64,000 bases of DNA, taken from Climacteris rufus. Taxonomy: Eukaryota; Chordata; Aves; Passeriformes; Climacteridae. The stretch covers positions 1-64,000 of the forward strand of contig VZRZ01000377.1 of the NCBI GenBank assembly GCA_013398175.1, in the 5' to 3' direction. The notes under the pieces were generated by a model. It saw nothing but the letters and a program-made list of their open reading frames with translations. It did no database searches and had not been told where the DNA came from. A program made the position numbers and the translations under genes. Shown here in pieces: positions 13,275 to 25,349 of the stretch; within the stretch, counting starts at the first letter, position 1, and each line of letters begins with the position of its first letter.

Positions 13275-13319
13275 GGGAGAAGGGAGGGCTGTGGGGCTGT
13301 TTGGGGGTGGGGGGGAGGG
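13275..13319 (+). other. Potential G-quadruplex tract in the ERVL LTR
   Basis: Seven or more runs of three to seven G residues occur in 45 bases, separated by loops of one to six bases, shortly before the LTR polyadenylation signal. This satisfies the usual G-quadruplex pattern on the plus strand. Folding is a prediction. Confidence 0.6.
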
Positions 13320-13361
13320 AGTGCTTAGAAAAATGTTTCTTGCTTGCTCCTTTAACTCTGA

Positions 13362-13367
13362 AATAAA
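13362..13367 (+). terminator. Polyadenylation signal (AATAAA) of the ERVL LTR
   Basis: AATAAA in CTGAAATAAATTCAC follows the G-rich tract and precedes a T-rich stretch, fitting the R/U5 region of a plus-strand LTR. Read-through transcripts from upstream could end here. Confidence 0.55.
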
Positions 13368-13545
13368 TTCACTTTATCACTTATAAGTTCTGAGCCTGTT
13401 TAGCCTTTCTGTAACCAAGGAGTTTCCCTGCCAGTATTCTTATTACAGTTTAGTAACACATTTGTTTTCCCCCCGTCCATCTGCAAAAAGCGGGGGGAAA
13501 GTGGCCTTTCGTGGCCATTGGCCAGGGAAAAACCACGACATGCCT

Positions 13546-15200
13546 GTAGGCAATTCACGATCACTTTCTTTGTTCCTTTCATAGTGTTTCTGTTAGTTTG
13601 CAAGTGAGCTTTTGAAATGAAATCGGAATCCATTAGTTGAATGTATTTGAATGATGTCATGTTAAGATACTCACATGAACAAGAGTAATGTGGGATTTTA
13701 GGACCTGATTATTTTCTGGATAAATAATGCAGTTTTTTTGTTTCTCATTTAATCCTAATCATCCTTATAGTTCAAGGTATTAACTGCACTGATTATCATA
13801 AATATACTCCTTGATGTAAAAAAGTAATGCTTTAAGAAGGAAACTAACTTATGAAATATTTATGGCTGTTAAAATATCTCCTGGACCCTGAAACAGTGAA
13901 AAACAGATTTATAGATTAAGGATATGATGTTACAACTTGTTTAATTTACTCTTTGAGAGTGAAATTGTCCAAGATTTTCTGCATAATTTTTTAAACCTAA
14001 GTACATTCCTTGTACAGGGTATGAGAAAGGAGAAGGTGCTAACTTTGTTACCAGAAATCTTGGATCAGAAGAAATTTGAATTTTACTTTATTTAGCACCT
14101 GGTTTAGTTCGAGTAGTCAGACACACAATGGTGAGAAGTGTAGATGCTGGTCATTCTTGTCTCTGTCTTCTAAGATGTAAATGGAAGTCAATCAAGCAAA
14201 GATACTGGTTCAGTGATGAAGAAAACACAGCAGAGATCAGAATGTATACTTTGGCTAAAAAAATAACAAAAAAGATCTAGGTTTATAATTCTATTGTTTT
14301 ACTGAAGTAGCATGTGAGTGATGTGAAAATAAGTCCATGAATATAGATCTAGGCTGTCTATTAAATTCTGTTGGAATGAAATTTATTAGATGAAGAATTT
14401 TGATTTAGAAAGGCTGATGTTGGTACTGATCTATCTCTCAACTGGTCAGAATAAACAGTTTATTTCACACTAATGTCTTCCTACACTCAGAAATTGGAAA
14501 AAAGTGATTTTCTGGTTGGTGCCATTTGAAACTGAATCTATGCACCCTGTGCTTTGCATACTGCTGGCATTATTTTAATCTTGTGTAAATCATTAATCAT
14601 TCTCTGAAATGGTATCAGGACTCTAACCTTCCTCATTCATAGCAATTTCTGTTCTGAATAATTTTCTCTAAAGTCAACAGACACATTCAGAAAATTGAAA
14701 GACCTTGTTAGATATAATTTTATTTCATTTTTAAAAATTCAAAATTAAAGGAAAGCAGGACAATGAAGTGTGAACCAGTACAGGCTACACTACAACCTCC
14801 AGATGGACATTTTGATTCTCTTTTGTTTTTAATACTGACCAGCAGGATGAAAGATTGTTTCTTTGACTGGCTTGTGGAAAGTGTCCTTATTGCTTTTATA
14901 GGATTTATAGAAGTGTCGCTTGGCTTGCTCTAACTCAGTTTTTGTTTGCCTGGTTTTTTTTGTTTGACTGCTGAATGGAAAAAAGAATATACACATATAG
15001 AAGAACATTTAATCACAGCTAGTTGCACAAATTCCCCTAACAAAATGCAAAACCAATACACATTTAGATCGTGAGATAAAAAGTGTTTCCGCAACTGTAA
15101 TCCCAGTTTCCTGTATTTCAGTTTGTTTCAGGCAATTCATGCCCATTGCATCTCATCCTTCCACTGAGAAAGGGCTGTCTCCCTCTCTTTCATTCCATCC
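13546..15200. other. Unannotated AT-rich DNA
   Basis: I see no gene, repeat family or RNA structure here. Confidence 0.55.
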
Positions 15201-15204
15201 CCTC

Positions 15205-15430
15205 AGTTATTGATATAAATTGCCAATTGATATATCAATTCCCTTGAGCCTTCTCTGCTCCATGTTGAATAGTCCCAGCTATCTCCACCTTTGCATGCAT
15301 GTGAGGTCCTCTAGTTCTCTCCTTATCTTTGTGGCCTTTTGATGGACTCTGGTATGTCTCTGTCTCTCTTGTATTGGGAAGACAAGAAATGGACATAACC
15401 ACAAGTCTGGTCTCAAAGACCCAGCTACTG
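15205..15430 (-). mobile_element. CR1 LINE fragment
   Basis: The blocks GAGCCTTCTCTGCTCCATG, GAATAGTCCCAGCT, TGTGGCCTTTTGATGGACTC, GTATGTCTCTGTCTCTC and TTGTATTGGGAAGACAAG follow the order of the minus-strand CR1 3' region. It is internal, without the terminal octamers, and clearly diverged. The match may reach a little further left (TTATTGATATAAATTG). Confidence 0.8.
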
Positions 15431-18400
15431 TTTTGGTTTTCCTCCTAAGGGACTATATAGATACTTCATGGTTGAATCAGTGACATCTAAAAGCTGGAAA
15501 GGAAGAGAATTCTGCTTACAGTGGGATTTGTTTGGATTATTGAACACTTTGAATGAAGGATAATTATCTATTCTTCCATAAACACACAGAAACAGTCACA
15601 TTAAGTAACTCCTATATTTGAATAAATCTTGGATTAGTACTTTAGTACACTGAAATAAATTAACAGGAAAGATGAGATTGTATCATACAACATAAAATGT
15701 TTCCAACTAGTAGGTTTTCCCTCAGGAAAGAGTTGAAATGATTATTTAAAAGAGACAAAAACCCTGTGAGAGTCATGAAAGAGAATATGAAGAAAGAATT
15801 TCCTTAAAATAAGGATGGAAGTAATAGAGCAATTGTAAATACAGGTGTCTGCTTTCTTCACCCAAATCAGTAATATTCTGCTCTTTTACTCTTCCAGACT
15901 ACTGATCAAACTGTGAAGTATTGAATTTGATCTGACTGTAGGATTTTGAATCTGGTGCATTAGTTGTGCTGTACAGCAGGATACACATAGAGAATGCAGA
16001 TGCTCTTGGTCAGATAGAAAGAGAACAAAAAAATTAGTTGAGCTTTGGTAGCCAAGAGGTTTCCTTCTTGTCAGGGAAGCCTGCTGGATTAGCAGTGTCT
16101 TCAGCAGTGGAAAACATAAATTCCTGCTGCGTATATTTCAGTGGGTCTTCTGTGCCAGTGGTAGATCCACCAAAGATTTGCTATGAGAGACTGCACTTCC
16201 GTGTGTGATATCTGGATGTAATGGGCTTCAGAGACAGGGCTCCCACACCTCGAGCTTATGATCTACCTGTGTTTTCTGTCAGCAGCAAGCCAGGGGCTTA
16301 AGTCTGAATAAAACTGTGGTAAACAACAGCTAGGTGTTGGTAGTTATGCTTTCCTTCTGCTAAGAAACCTGTACATTTATTTCAGTCTGTTGTTTGAGTA
16401 ACAAATGTATGGAAATTGGGCACCATGTACGTACATACATCTGTTCCGTGTGCTGCAGACCTCCTATAATATCACTTTTAATTTAGCAAACAGCTTGAGG
16501 CATCTGATTAATTGCCTGATGTTTACTCTTAGGTTCACAGGTCAGATAGCTGAATTATTTGGATGAGAATTCTAAAGGTACTAGCATTAGTTGCTTGGAT
16601 ATTATTGACCTCTAATGGGAGGTAGATACACATGTGCTCTGTGTTGTCGCAGCATTAGCCATGTATCTGAAAGTTACTAAGAAAATCATCAACTGTTCAG
16701 TTAACTGATGGATGAGATGATGAATTTGTGAAAGAAAGCTCTGCAAGAAAACAAATAAGTGAACAAGTTTTACTTGTCACAGGTAAATGTTTCTCTTTCA
16801 GAAGTGGAACACTGTACTGTGAATGCAAGGCCCTCACTGGGCCACAGTATTTCAGACAACAGGATCAAGATGTGACCAAGGTTTTTTTCCAGTTGGAAGT
16901 ACTGTGATAAACAGTAGTAGGACAAACTGAGATGTATGTTCAGTTGTGAAGCTGTACTGTGAAAGTCAGAAGATGGCAGTCTTTGCTCACTGTTGAAATT
17001 GATGCAGCTAACTCTAATAAAAACTGAGTAGTGAAGAATAAAATGAATATGCATCTCTGTCTGTATTTTTAGTTGTTAAATTTAAATTTCAAGTGCATCT
17101 TGATAATGAAAAAATCTCAGCTCTTTATTTTTTTCTCAGAAACCATGCATGTTGATGGCAACTAAAATATTTGTTTATATTCACTATTCCGAACAAGAAA
17201 AGAAATATATTTTTGAGTGTAAAAAAGTTCTAAACACTGTCTAAAACAGCTAAAAAAGGCATAGATGAACATAGACAAATGAGTCCAGAAGGAGGATTGG
17301 CAGAGGCTGCTCAGTAACTGTGTATACCTGGAGGCACCTAAACCTCAGTATCCGATTGCATTCTCCTTCTGTCCATGTCAAAAGTCTCCTCATGTAAGTA
17401 CCAAAGAATTTAATGCATTTTCAAGCCACATCGGGATCTAGGAATTAGAAAGAAAGGGTCACTATTCCCTGAAGGCTTGATCCAGTAGGTGAATGTTGAA
17501 CATGCCTGGTATGCACAGTAGGGTCTGTAATGTCAGCTGCCTGTTAGATCCTACTGATCAGGGCATATCCATGTGCAAATTTATCCTTAAGTTGCCCTGA
17601 CACTGAGGGGAACTGAGCTTTTAGGTTACCTGTTCCAGCTTGCAAAGCAAGGAACAGCAAACAGTTTAGTCTCAGATAGCATTCTTCCTATCCATCATAC
17701 AGAACATTTTATTTTGTTATTACTGATATGTAAAAAGGCAATAGAGACTGTACAGCCAAGCTCTTGGTTCTGTATTCATTTCTGGCATTCAATCATTTAA
17801 ACATAGATTTCAAAGGCTCTAAATTTGAAAATGTTGATTCTGGTCCTAGTTAATATGAACCAAATGAAAACCCAAAGTAACTCTCTTTCTTGTCATGCAA
17901 ATATTATTGTATCATTTTGCAAAAATCTGATTTCATTTAGCAGAGAAACACAAGATGCAGCAGGTAACATTTTTAACCAGAAAATTAGTATCACAAAGAA
18001 AAAAAATACATTGGAAAATGTATGCTTATGTATAATTTTTACTTTAATATGTCTGTTTTATTGGAAACAGAAGATTTTCTATTAAATGACAAAAAATCAA
18101 ACCCAAACCCTAGATTTGTCTGATTATGTAGTCTGGTGCCATATTGATAAACAATGCATAAGCACAGTAATTGGTCTGTGATTAGAGACTGATTTAACAG
18201 TTCATTGCTCTGGCATTATGCTGGTGACACTCTAATGATGTAATTGTTTTTGTTTAGAGTTTTGTGTGTTGTAGGTGTTCAGGAGATGTAAATTCTAAGG
18301 CTGTTACTTATTTTTTATTAATTTATCCTTTGAAACCTCTTAGCACTCTCCGCAAAATATTCTTGTCTAATTTTGAAGAATGCCAAAGCTCAGAAATCTA

Positions 18401-19688
18401 ATTTTAGAGAATGTCAGTTCTTTTTCTGAGTGGAACTGAGCTGAAAGACTAGTCTGCCAAGGTCTCTGACACCTTCCATGTCACTTAAGCTCACTGAGTA
18501 AGATGAGATGGAAACCATGCAGAGGAACTGGTCTCCATTTCACATAATGAGAAGTGAAGTTTTACCTGTCCATGTATTTCACAGAAGAATAAATATTTAT
18601 AAAAGGGTATAACTGAGCTAATACTTTCCAGCAAGATCTATGTTTTTCATCAATTAAAAGAATGTTTCATGAAAGTGCTGTTGCAATTATTTCTGAGTTT
18701 CTTTTAGTAGATATTTTCATAAATTTACATATGATTTTACATACACTGATTTTTAAAGTCTCACTCAACTCAGTTCCTTATTTGAGAAGGAAATTTTTGT
18801 CTAACTGCATGTCTTCAGTGATAAATATGAGATGACAGAACAAACAGATGAAGGCCCAGTACAGCTTTTCTTAATCGTCTATGGAAGAAATGGCTATACA
18901 ATTTTTGCAAGATGATTTGCACCTAAATCCTTATTTGAGATGACCTTGTCCTAGAAGGCAGGTTCAAATCCTAATTGCGACTTTTACCTACAGAAACCAC
19001 ACACACACAGAGGACAGGTGGGGTTCTTGCAGAGACCGTTCACAGGTTAATGATTTTCTATAATATCAGCAACTGCATTGGTTCAAAGTTGGGTCAAAAG
19101 ACATACTGCCAAGTGAGAACAGCAGTGGAACTCCAAGCAGGAGATAAGCAGAGATTATGTCCGTATTCATCAGAAAAAATGTCAAGGTCTAAGCAATATT
19201 GGACTAAATTTTTTCCAATCAGGTCAGGTATCATATATAGGGAAAGGAAGGTCAATGGACTAATATACAATTTGTCTTGTATTTGTGACAAAAGAATAAA
19301 GTACTTATTGCAATAGTTTGAAAAAAAATTTACAAATCTTAGCTTGTTCCAATGAAAGTATCTTTGAAATTATCTGCCACTATATGAGATCTTATTTGAT
19401 TGTTTTTATTTTCAGAATTTACATAATTTTTTTCCCCTGGGGTTGTTTAGAACATGATTTAGAGGATTAAGCACAATTGTGAAGCAGCTACAGAAAGTCC
19501 ACAATTCTTCCATTCAACTCTTCCTATTGTCTTTCATCTTAATATATTTCAAATCTGCTGTTGCTAAAACCATAGCAATGAAAATGCCTTTTTCTTTCAA
19601 AACAAATAGGATCTGCAAGGCAATGAGATTTCTGTCTTCGGGTAGCTGACCCAACTCTTGTCCATGCACTAAATTTAGCCATCATTTG
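15431..19688. other. Unannotated AT-rich DNA
   Basis: No gene or named repeat. Open frames here (for example 94 codons on the minus strand from 17054, 113 codons on the plus strand from 18975) have no motif and are antisense to other frames or AT-driven. A short CA run lies at 18998-19008. Confidence 0.55.
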
Positions 19689-19694
19689 GTAGTA

Positions 19695-20330
19695 TGCGAA
19701 AGGGAACTTGCCTTGCATACTGCAGCAGGAGGGGTTGTAGATCTTTGTTGCGGTGCCTCTGGACGTGGCTTGCGACCAGGCCTGGCCCCACCGGACTGGG
19801 GCCGACGGTCCTTTCCCCCATCCCCGCGTGGTGCCGGTCCTTTCCCCCCCGTACACAGCAGATGGGGTGGCACAGCCCCTGGTCGGCAGGGGCTGTACCC
19901 AGCCAGGGCGGCGGGGGCTGTCCCCGCCCAGGGGGACAGCTCATTGGTTCCTATGCCGGGTGTGGACAGCCGACTCACTGGCCGGCACCCCTGTCAATCA
20001 TTGTGGTCCTCCGCAGTGATTGGCTCTCCCTACTGCCCTCCCCTTGCCTCCATCTTATAACACGCCCTGACCTCCATTTTGACTTGTCTTTACCGCACCA
20101 TGCTCCAGTGAACAAAATCCTGCTGGCAATAAGCGGAAAAGAACCCTTTCTTGTCTCTTTGCTTCCCTGCATAAATTAAACCGCTGTGCATGAACTAAGC
20201 TTAGATTCTGCGAGAGTTCTGATGCCCGGCTCGCCTCTCATCGGAGACTGGATGAGACCAAAGTCACTTCATTTAGGAAAATGAGACCAATCAAAAGGCT
20301 CCGAGTTGCTCATGCTTTCTACCCGTGGCA
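19695..20330 (+). mobile_element. CpG-rich ERV solo LTR
   Basis: A GC- and CpG-rich block stands out from AT-rich surroundings. It starts TGCGAAAGG and ends CCCGTGGCA, giving TGC...GCA ends. TAGTA lies directly before it (19690-19694) and again at 20336-20340, five bases after the end, so either the end extends to 20335 or the duplication is imperfect. In plus orientation it holds two CCAAT-type boxes (CATTGGTT near 19945, GATTGGCT near 20018), a TATA-like CTTATAACAC (about 20053) and polyadenylation-like AATAAG/ATAAATTAAA (about 20129 and 20171). No internal viral region is present. Up to seven overlapping frames, the longest 161 codons from 19694, are by-products of its high GC content and few stops. 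Confidence 0.7.
20053..20062 (+). promoter_or_regulatory. TATA-like element of the CpG-rich LTR
   Basis: CTTATAACAC lies about 30 bases after a GATTGGCT box and ahead of polyadenylation-like motifs, the order expected in U3-R. No transcription start can be shown from sequence. Confidence 0.4.
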
Positions 20331-20754
20331 GATCTTAGTATAAAAGATAAAAAAATTTTTTCCAGTTCATCTGTCTTCTCAATATTTTAACCTCTTCCCT
20401 CTTGTTCATTGCTCTGAAAATGGAAGTTGCTCTGTAATGTTGCTTTTTATGGAAAGTTTTTGTATCTTGACAAGATTAGTGAAGGAAAAGAGAGCTAATG
20501 ATCAGTTGGCCAAGCTTCTTTCTTACAGAGGGGTGCATAGCTTAATGGAGATGTGACAGGTATTTGTGCAGCTAAATCTGCACGCTGCCAATTCCACACA
20601 TCCCTAGTGCCTACCTGAGCCACTTCATCATTGTCTCTTAGTTGAGGTAAAAGGTTTTCTACCCTGTAGAAATAATTCAGCCCTATTTGAAAACATGACA
20701 AAGAGCTACATTTTCCATCCACTTTGAAGATGTCTAATTTCTTTGCCCAGGTTG

Positions 20755-20777
20755 TCTCTCTCTCTCTCTCTCTCTCT
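20755..20777. repeat. TC dinucleotide microsatellite
   Basis: About eleven uninterrupted TC units. Likely length-variable. Confidence 0.9.
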
Positions 20778-21156
20778 GTCCTAGTAGGTGTTTCATCAGC
20801 TACATAATAGTGTCAAGAAACAGGCAATTCAAATAATGAAAGATGTACACTACTACTATGTCAATTTTGCCTTTTAATGAGCAGTTCTAGCAACTCGGTT
20901 TCCCAATGAATTGTCTTTTTAAAATAGCAATCCCATGAAAATTATCCTTATGAAGAACTGTTCTTTTCCACTCCAAAAAGCTCCTCAATGTTTCTAAGAA
21001 TATGGCAAAAATATGTCTTCTTGGACAAAGAAGTTTGAGAAATTCCACTAGTCTTAAGAAGATCTCCAAATTCACACTGCATAAACTCAGTACAAGTTTG
21101 CTAATAATTTCCTTTTGGTACTTATTTTCTGGCTATTACATCTTTGTATAGTTAAA

Positions 21157-21178
21157 TTTTGTTTGTTTGTTTGTTTGC
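21157..21178. repeat. TTTG tetranucleotide microsatellite
   Basis: Five to six TTTG units in a row after AATT. Confidence 0.85.
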
Positions 21179-21605
21179 TGCCTTACTTCTTGGTGTTCAA
21201 TAATATAAATTATATGCCAGTAATACTTTGTAGCTGAGAGGTCTGTATGCCGTCACTTCTCCTATTAGATTAAGTAGACATGCTGTGCAACTACTCTGAA
21301 AGTGAAACATACTACAAATAGAGCTCCTCAAGCAATCTAGGATGTAGCATTCCTTATTCAAAACAAAGGAAAAACAATCAAAAAAGTGAAAAATGTATTT
21401 TAAAAATTTAAATTAGCATTATTTAGTACAATTTGGTACTAAATAAGTTTGGAAAAATTAATGAGACAACACACACCCCTCTCCCCCTGCTTATCAAAGT
21501 AAGGAACATTTCACCTTGATTATTTTTTGACTGGTGACCAAATTAAATGCACAAAGACAAGAATTAAGTTATTGGATAGCTTGTCCACTTAAAACAACTA
21601 AGACC

Positions 21606-21659
21606 AATTTGGAGTCAACACATAAATTTGGAGTCAACACACAGTGTTTGGATCAACAT
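21606..21659. repeat. Short direct duplication, unit AATTTGGAGTCAACACA
   Basis: Two copies (21606-21622 and 21625-21641) are identical over 17 bases and sit 19 bases apart. A third, degenerate copy, TGTTTGGATCAACA, follows at 21646-21659. It looks like a small slip duplication. Confidence 0.85.
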
Positions 21660-23267
21660 TGCTACATGATGCTGATATATGGAAAACAAACATTTTGGCA
21701 GGAAATAATGACGCTATACATTTATGTAATTGTGTATGTTTTTATAAGTTTTACAAATGCAAAATGAGTCCACTCAGCCTCTCTAATTCTGGCTCTTCAA
21801 TTCTCACTTTTGTCTCTATATAACTACAGTCTTTATCAATGTGATCACTCTACTTCGAAAGCAACGCAAGGCACAGCAATTAAAGAACAGACACTTATTC
21901 AAACACAGGCTGTCTTTCACTTAACCTCTGTTTGTCCAACCATTGTGTAATGCTGAGATGAGTAAAGAAAAGGAGAAGTAACATTTTACTTAGCTTGAAC
22001 TGTTATAATTACAAATGCAGAACTTGTTGGAGAGTTAGCTATATGACTTTTTTTTTTTTTTGGCTCGCTATTCATGCACTGTTGGATAAATTTTTTTCTT
22101 TTTCTACTGATTCTAATTTGTTGTTTGAAGCAGTAAATCCAGCTATGTGATCAACATTTTTCTGGCACATTTTGCCTTAGTTTAGGGCATGTGAATTTAA
22201 TCCTCTTATCAAGAGAAATAGAACAATACCCCTTCACAATATATTCATTTAATATACTTCCAAAATATCTATTGGCTCACTGAGAAGCTTCAGTATTTAT
22301 TTGCTTATTCAAAGTGGTGCTAAAAGATATGGTCACATTCCAAAGTCTGTAATGAAATAAGACAAATTTAAATATTTTGCATAAACAGCCTTTGAAAGTC
22401 TTCTAGTCTTGAGATAACATCTACAAATATCCTCTTCAATAACATGGAACAATTCATCTTTAAAAAAAGGTTGCGGTCTGCCTGTCTTTATTTCAAAACT
22501 GTCTTTCATACATCAGCTATTTACAGAAGCTTAGGTGCTGTTTCTTAAACTATAAAATGAGAAAAAAGAACATTCAGATCCATAAGCTTAATGAATTTAA
22601 TGGATTTTCTAAGCTGCATTTTCAGCGCAGCTCTTTTTTGCTACTTAAATGATCAACACCACACCTGATGATGTGCAAAAATAAAGCTCATACTGTTATG
22701 TAGACTCTTTAGGTTTTTTGAACTTTCCAAACATCGGTTTAACAACCTCAGACCATTTTGTTCATGAGAGCATAGGAAGAAATGTGACGATATAGTAACA
22801 AGACAAGGTAAGCAATAAATCAAATCCAAATTGCCTTCCCCAGAGTTGTATGTTGTCTTAACAAAGCTTGATTTACAAGGGGAAAGTTTAGATAAATGAA
22901 ATACCCTAAAAAAAATAAAGCACTGACATTTTAAAGGTTTTTTAAAAAATAACCTATAAATTTTCTATAAAAAGATGTCACTCTGAACGCTGTATTATAG
23001 CACTAACTGATATCAATTACGTATTTCCTGAAAAGAGTCATGGGATAGCCACACTTCCAAGGACATTAATGTATGCAAATCACTAAGCTGTTACTTATTT
23101 GTGGATATCTTTCAGTCTTTGCATTGTTGTGCAAAGGTATGTTTGATAAAAAAGACGTTATGCCTCTTTCATTCTTCCTGAAAAGAGGTGTTTCATTTCC
23201 TTGAAAAATATACCTTAATTTTCATGGTATTTCTCTCATCTGCCTACTCTTTGGTAGACATGTAATG

Positions 23268-23813
23268 AATCATGGAGTCATAGAATGGTTTCAGTTAGAA
23301 GGGACCTTAAAGACCATTTCATTCCAACACCCTGCTAGGGACAGGGACATTTCCATTAGACCAGGTTTTTCAGAGCCCCATCCAGCCTGGCCTTGAACAC
23401 TTCCAGGGATGGAACAGCTACAACTTCTCTGGGAAACAACTTCTCTGTGTCAGGGCATCACCACCCTCATGAGGAAGAATTTCTGCCTAATATCTAATCT
23501 AACCCTACGCTCTGTCAGTTTGAAACCATTCCCCCTTGTCACTCCAGGCTCTTGTAAATAGTCTTGTTTCTTGTTAGTTCCCTTCAGGTACTGGAAGGTC
23601 ACAATTAGGATATCCCAAAGCCTTCTCATTTTTAGGCTGAACAGCCCTAGTTCTCTCAGCCTTTCCCTCATAAGAGAGGTGCTCCATCCCTCTGATCACC
23701 TTGGTGGCCACCTCTGGATTGCCTCCAACAGCTCCACGTCCTTCCTGTGATGGGACCCCAGAGCTGGATGCAGCACTGCAGGTGCGGTTTCAGCAGAGCG
23801 GAGTGCAAAAGAC
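23268..23813 (-). mobile_element. CR1 LINE, 3' end copy
   Basis: The 3' terminus is at 23268, where the minus strand ends in the CR1 octamer tail (plus strand AATCATGGAGTCATAGAATGG). Towards the right the expected blocks follow: GAAGGGACCTTAAAGACCA, CTGGCCTTGAACACTTCCAGGGATGG, AGGAAGAATTTCTGCCTAATAT, AACCATTCCCCCTTGTC, CTCAGCCTTTCCCTCATA and GGATGCAGCACTGCAGGTG. About 545 bp remain, covering the 3'UTR and the extreme end of ORF2, with the usual 5' truncation. The minus-strand frames from 23671 and 23958 encode the decayed ORF2 C-terminus (LRELGLFSLK; LKPHLQCCIQLWGP), broken by frameshifts. Confidence 0.95.
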
Positions 23814-25307
23814 TTAAGCTGTTTTGGTTAGGAATGTTTAGAGCCTTGACTTCAAATAGTGAGATCAGCTTAGCTTTAAGAATAAACTTTACAATATTTT
23901 TCATTTTAACACTGTTATGCAATAATTTCTTCATAGCATGAGATATAGTTAGGGACACTATTCTACTGATGAAGCAAAAATCTTCACTATTTCAGTTGAA
24001 AGGGACAAGAAGACTTACCTTGTGTCATCAGTATTCCTGTTCTCTCTGAAATTGTTAAGATAATGAGACTGAACTCATAAAGATCCTATTTAACACCTTT
24101 TTAATACCGTCTGCGTTGCACATAGTCTCCATTGCAAATGGTTACTATTTATAAATATGTACATATGTTTTTCTGTGCCACTGTGTTATTAAAACAACAA
24201 TCTTTATATCTTTATATATCTAAGCAAACTTTAAATTATATTTATTTGTTTGTGTAATAATAGCAATAACATTGCTATATGCCAGAATTATGCAAGAAAC
24301 AGCTGTTGAAAATGAAATTTTTGACAGCCCACTTTGAGTAATTTCACACTGAACTTTCCACCTTGAAAGTTAATAGGAGTTTAAACATTAATGACATAAT
24401 ACTGAGTTTGTTCTGTGAGCTCATTTAGTTCCATTTGCTATTCTACATGCCAGATGAAGAAGAGGTGGAGGAATGTAGAAGGAAGGTCTCTGGCACAAAG
24501 TAGAGACAGATAAAAGTAACAGAAAAGGGTATGAATGCCAATACTACATACGTCTAGGAAGGCTGACAAGTAACCATTTTCCTACACTCAATTATTTGTA
24601 GAATGAACTTCAGCTGTGTAATTTTGAAGCTTAAAATTCCAGCTAGGGTAGCAGGTTTTGCCACTGAAAAACAGACCAAAAAAAAAAGTTTGAGGACTTG
24701 AAATCTCTGAAGTGAATAATAGGTGGGTTGTTTTTCCTCACCTCCTTCAAATATCCATAAAAATTTGTCATGGAAGAAGTCCCATAAATAAATATGAAAA
24801 TAAATACAGTTTCTCGTGGTAATGTCAATCCTCACTGAACGTTCTGCAAGTCTGTTCTCTCTAATGCTTTTAAGTGCATTTTAATTTCATCAGTCAATAG
24901 CAGAAGCAGCTGTTGTAAATCACGCCACTAGTGAGTGCAAGAGCTGAAGCTTACAAACTAATGACACCATTGAGTGAGATAAGAGTCAGTACAGAAATGT
25001 TTTAAATTGTTTCATAATGTGTTCTCTTTGATAGCATTTGGATATTAGGATATTAGCCCCTATGTCAGCTCTCAGTCGAGATGGCTGCAGTGGAAACAAG
25101 AGGGAACAGCAACAAACCCTTGTTTCATCTGTTCTGCTAGTCATCCTCCTTTCTGCACCTGTACAAGGTTAGAGCTCTCTCTTGCTTTCTATTTACTTAT
25201 GTGTGCTTAATATGTTTACAATAAGTTTAACATATAAGAAAAAAATTCAGAAAATAAAAATCACAAATAAACCCCCCAAAACCCCCCAAAATTACCCAGG
25301 GACACAT

Positions 25308-25349
25308 CTTCAGCTTGTCAAAATTGTCAAAATTGTCAAAAAGCTGAAG
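25308..25349. repeat. Inverted repeat enclosing a 9-bp triplication
   Basis: CTTCAGCTT (25308-25316) and its exact complement AAGCTGAAG (25341-25349) flank 24 bases that are close to three copies of GTCAAAATT. This can form a hairpin with a 9-bp stem. No gene context suggests a function. Confidence 0.8.

Larger units (their letters stand above)
12544..13540 (+). mobile_element. ERVL-type solo LTR, complete, with target duplication
   Basis: A 997-bp element runs from TGTGATAGTTTG to AACCACGACA and is flanked by exact TGCCT repeats. It has the parts of a retroviral promoter in plus orientation: a CCAAT box (about 12681), a TATA-like CATATTTAAG (12716-12725) and a polyadenylation signal AATAAA (about 13362) after a G-rich tract. 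No gag, pol or env lies on either side, so it is a solo LTR left by recombination between the two LTRs of a provirus. Open frames of 64-91 codons inside it (from 12734, 12981 and several on the minus strand) overlap one another and are not genes. The start is a TG, the end a CA, as expected. It could still act as a promoter or polyadenylation site. Confidence 0.9.
20341..23267. other. Unannotated AT-rich DNA with short tandem repeats
   Basis: No gene or interspersed repeat recognised. It holds a TC microsatellite (20755-20777), a TTTG run (21157-21178) and an 18-19-bp direct duplication (21606-21642). Confidence 0.55.

Noticed and set aside
19694..20179. 161-codon open frame, with several overlapping frames on both strands
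   Set aside because: It coincides with a GC-rich LTR where stop codons are rare in every frame; six or more frames are open at once, so none is convincing.
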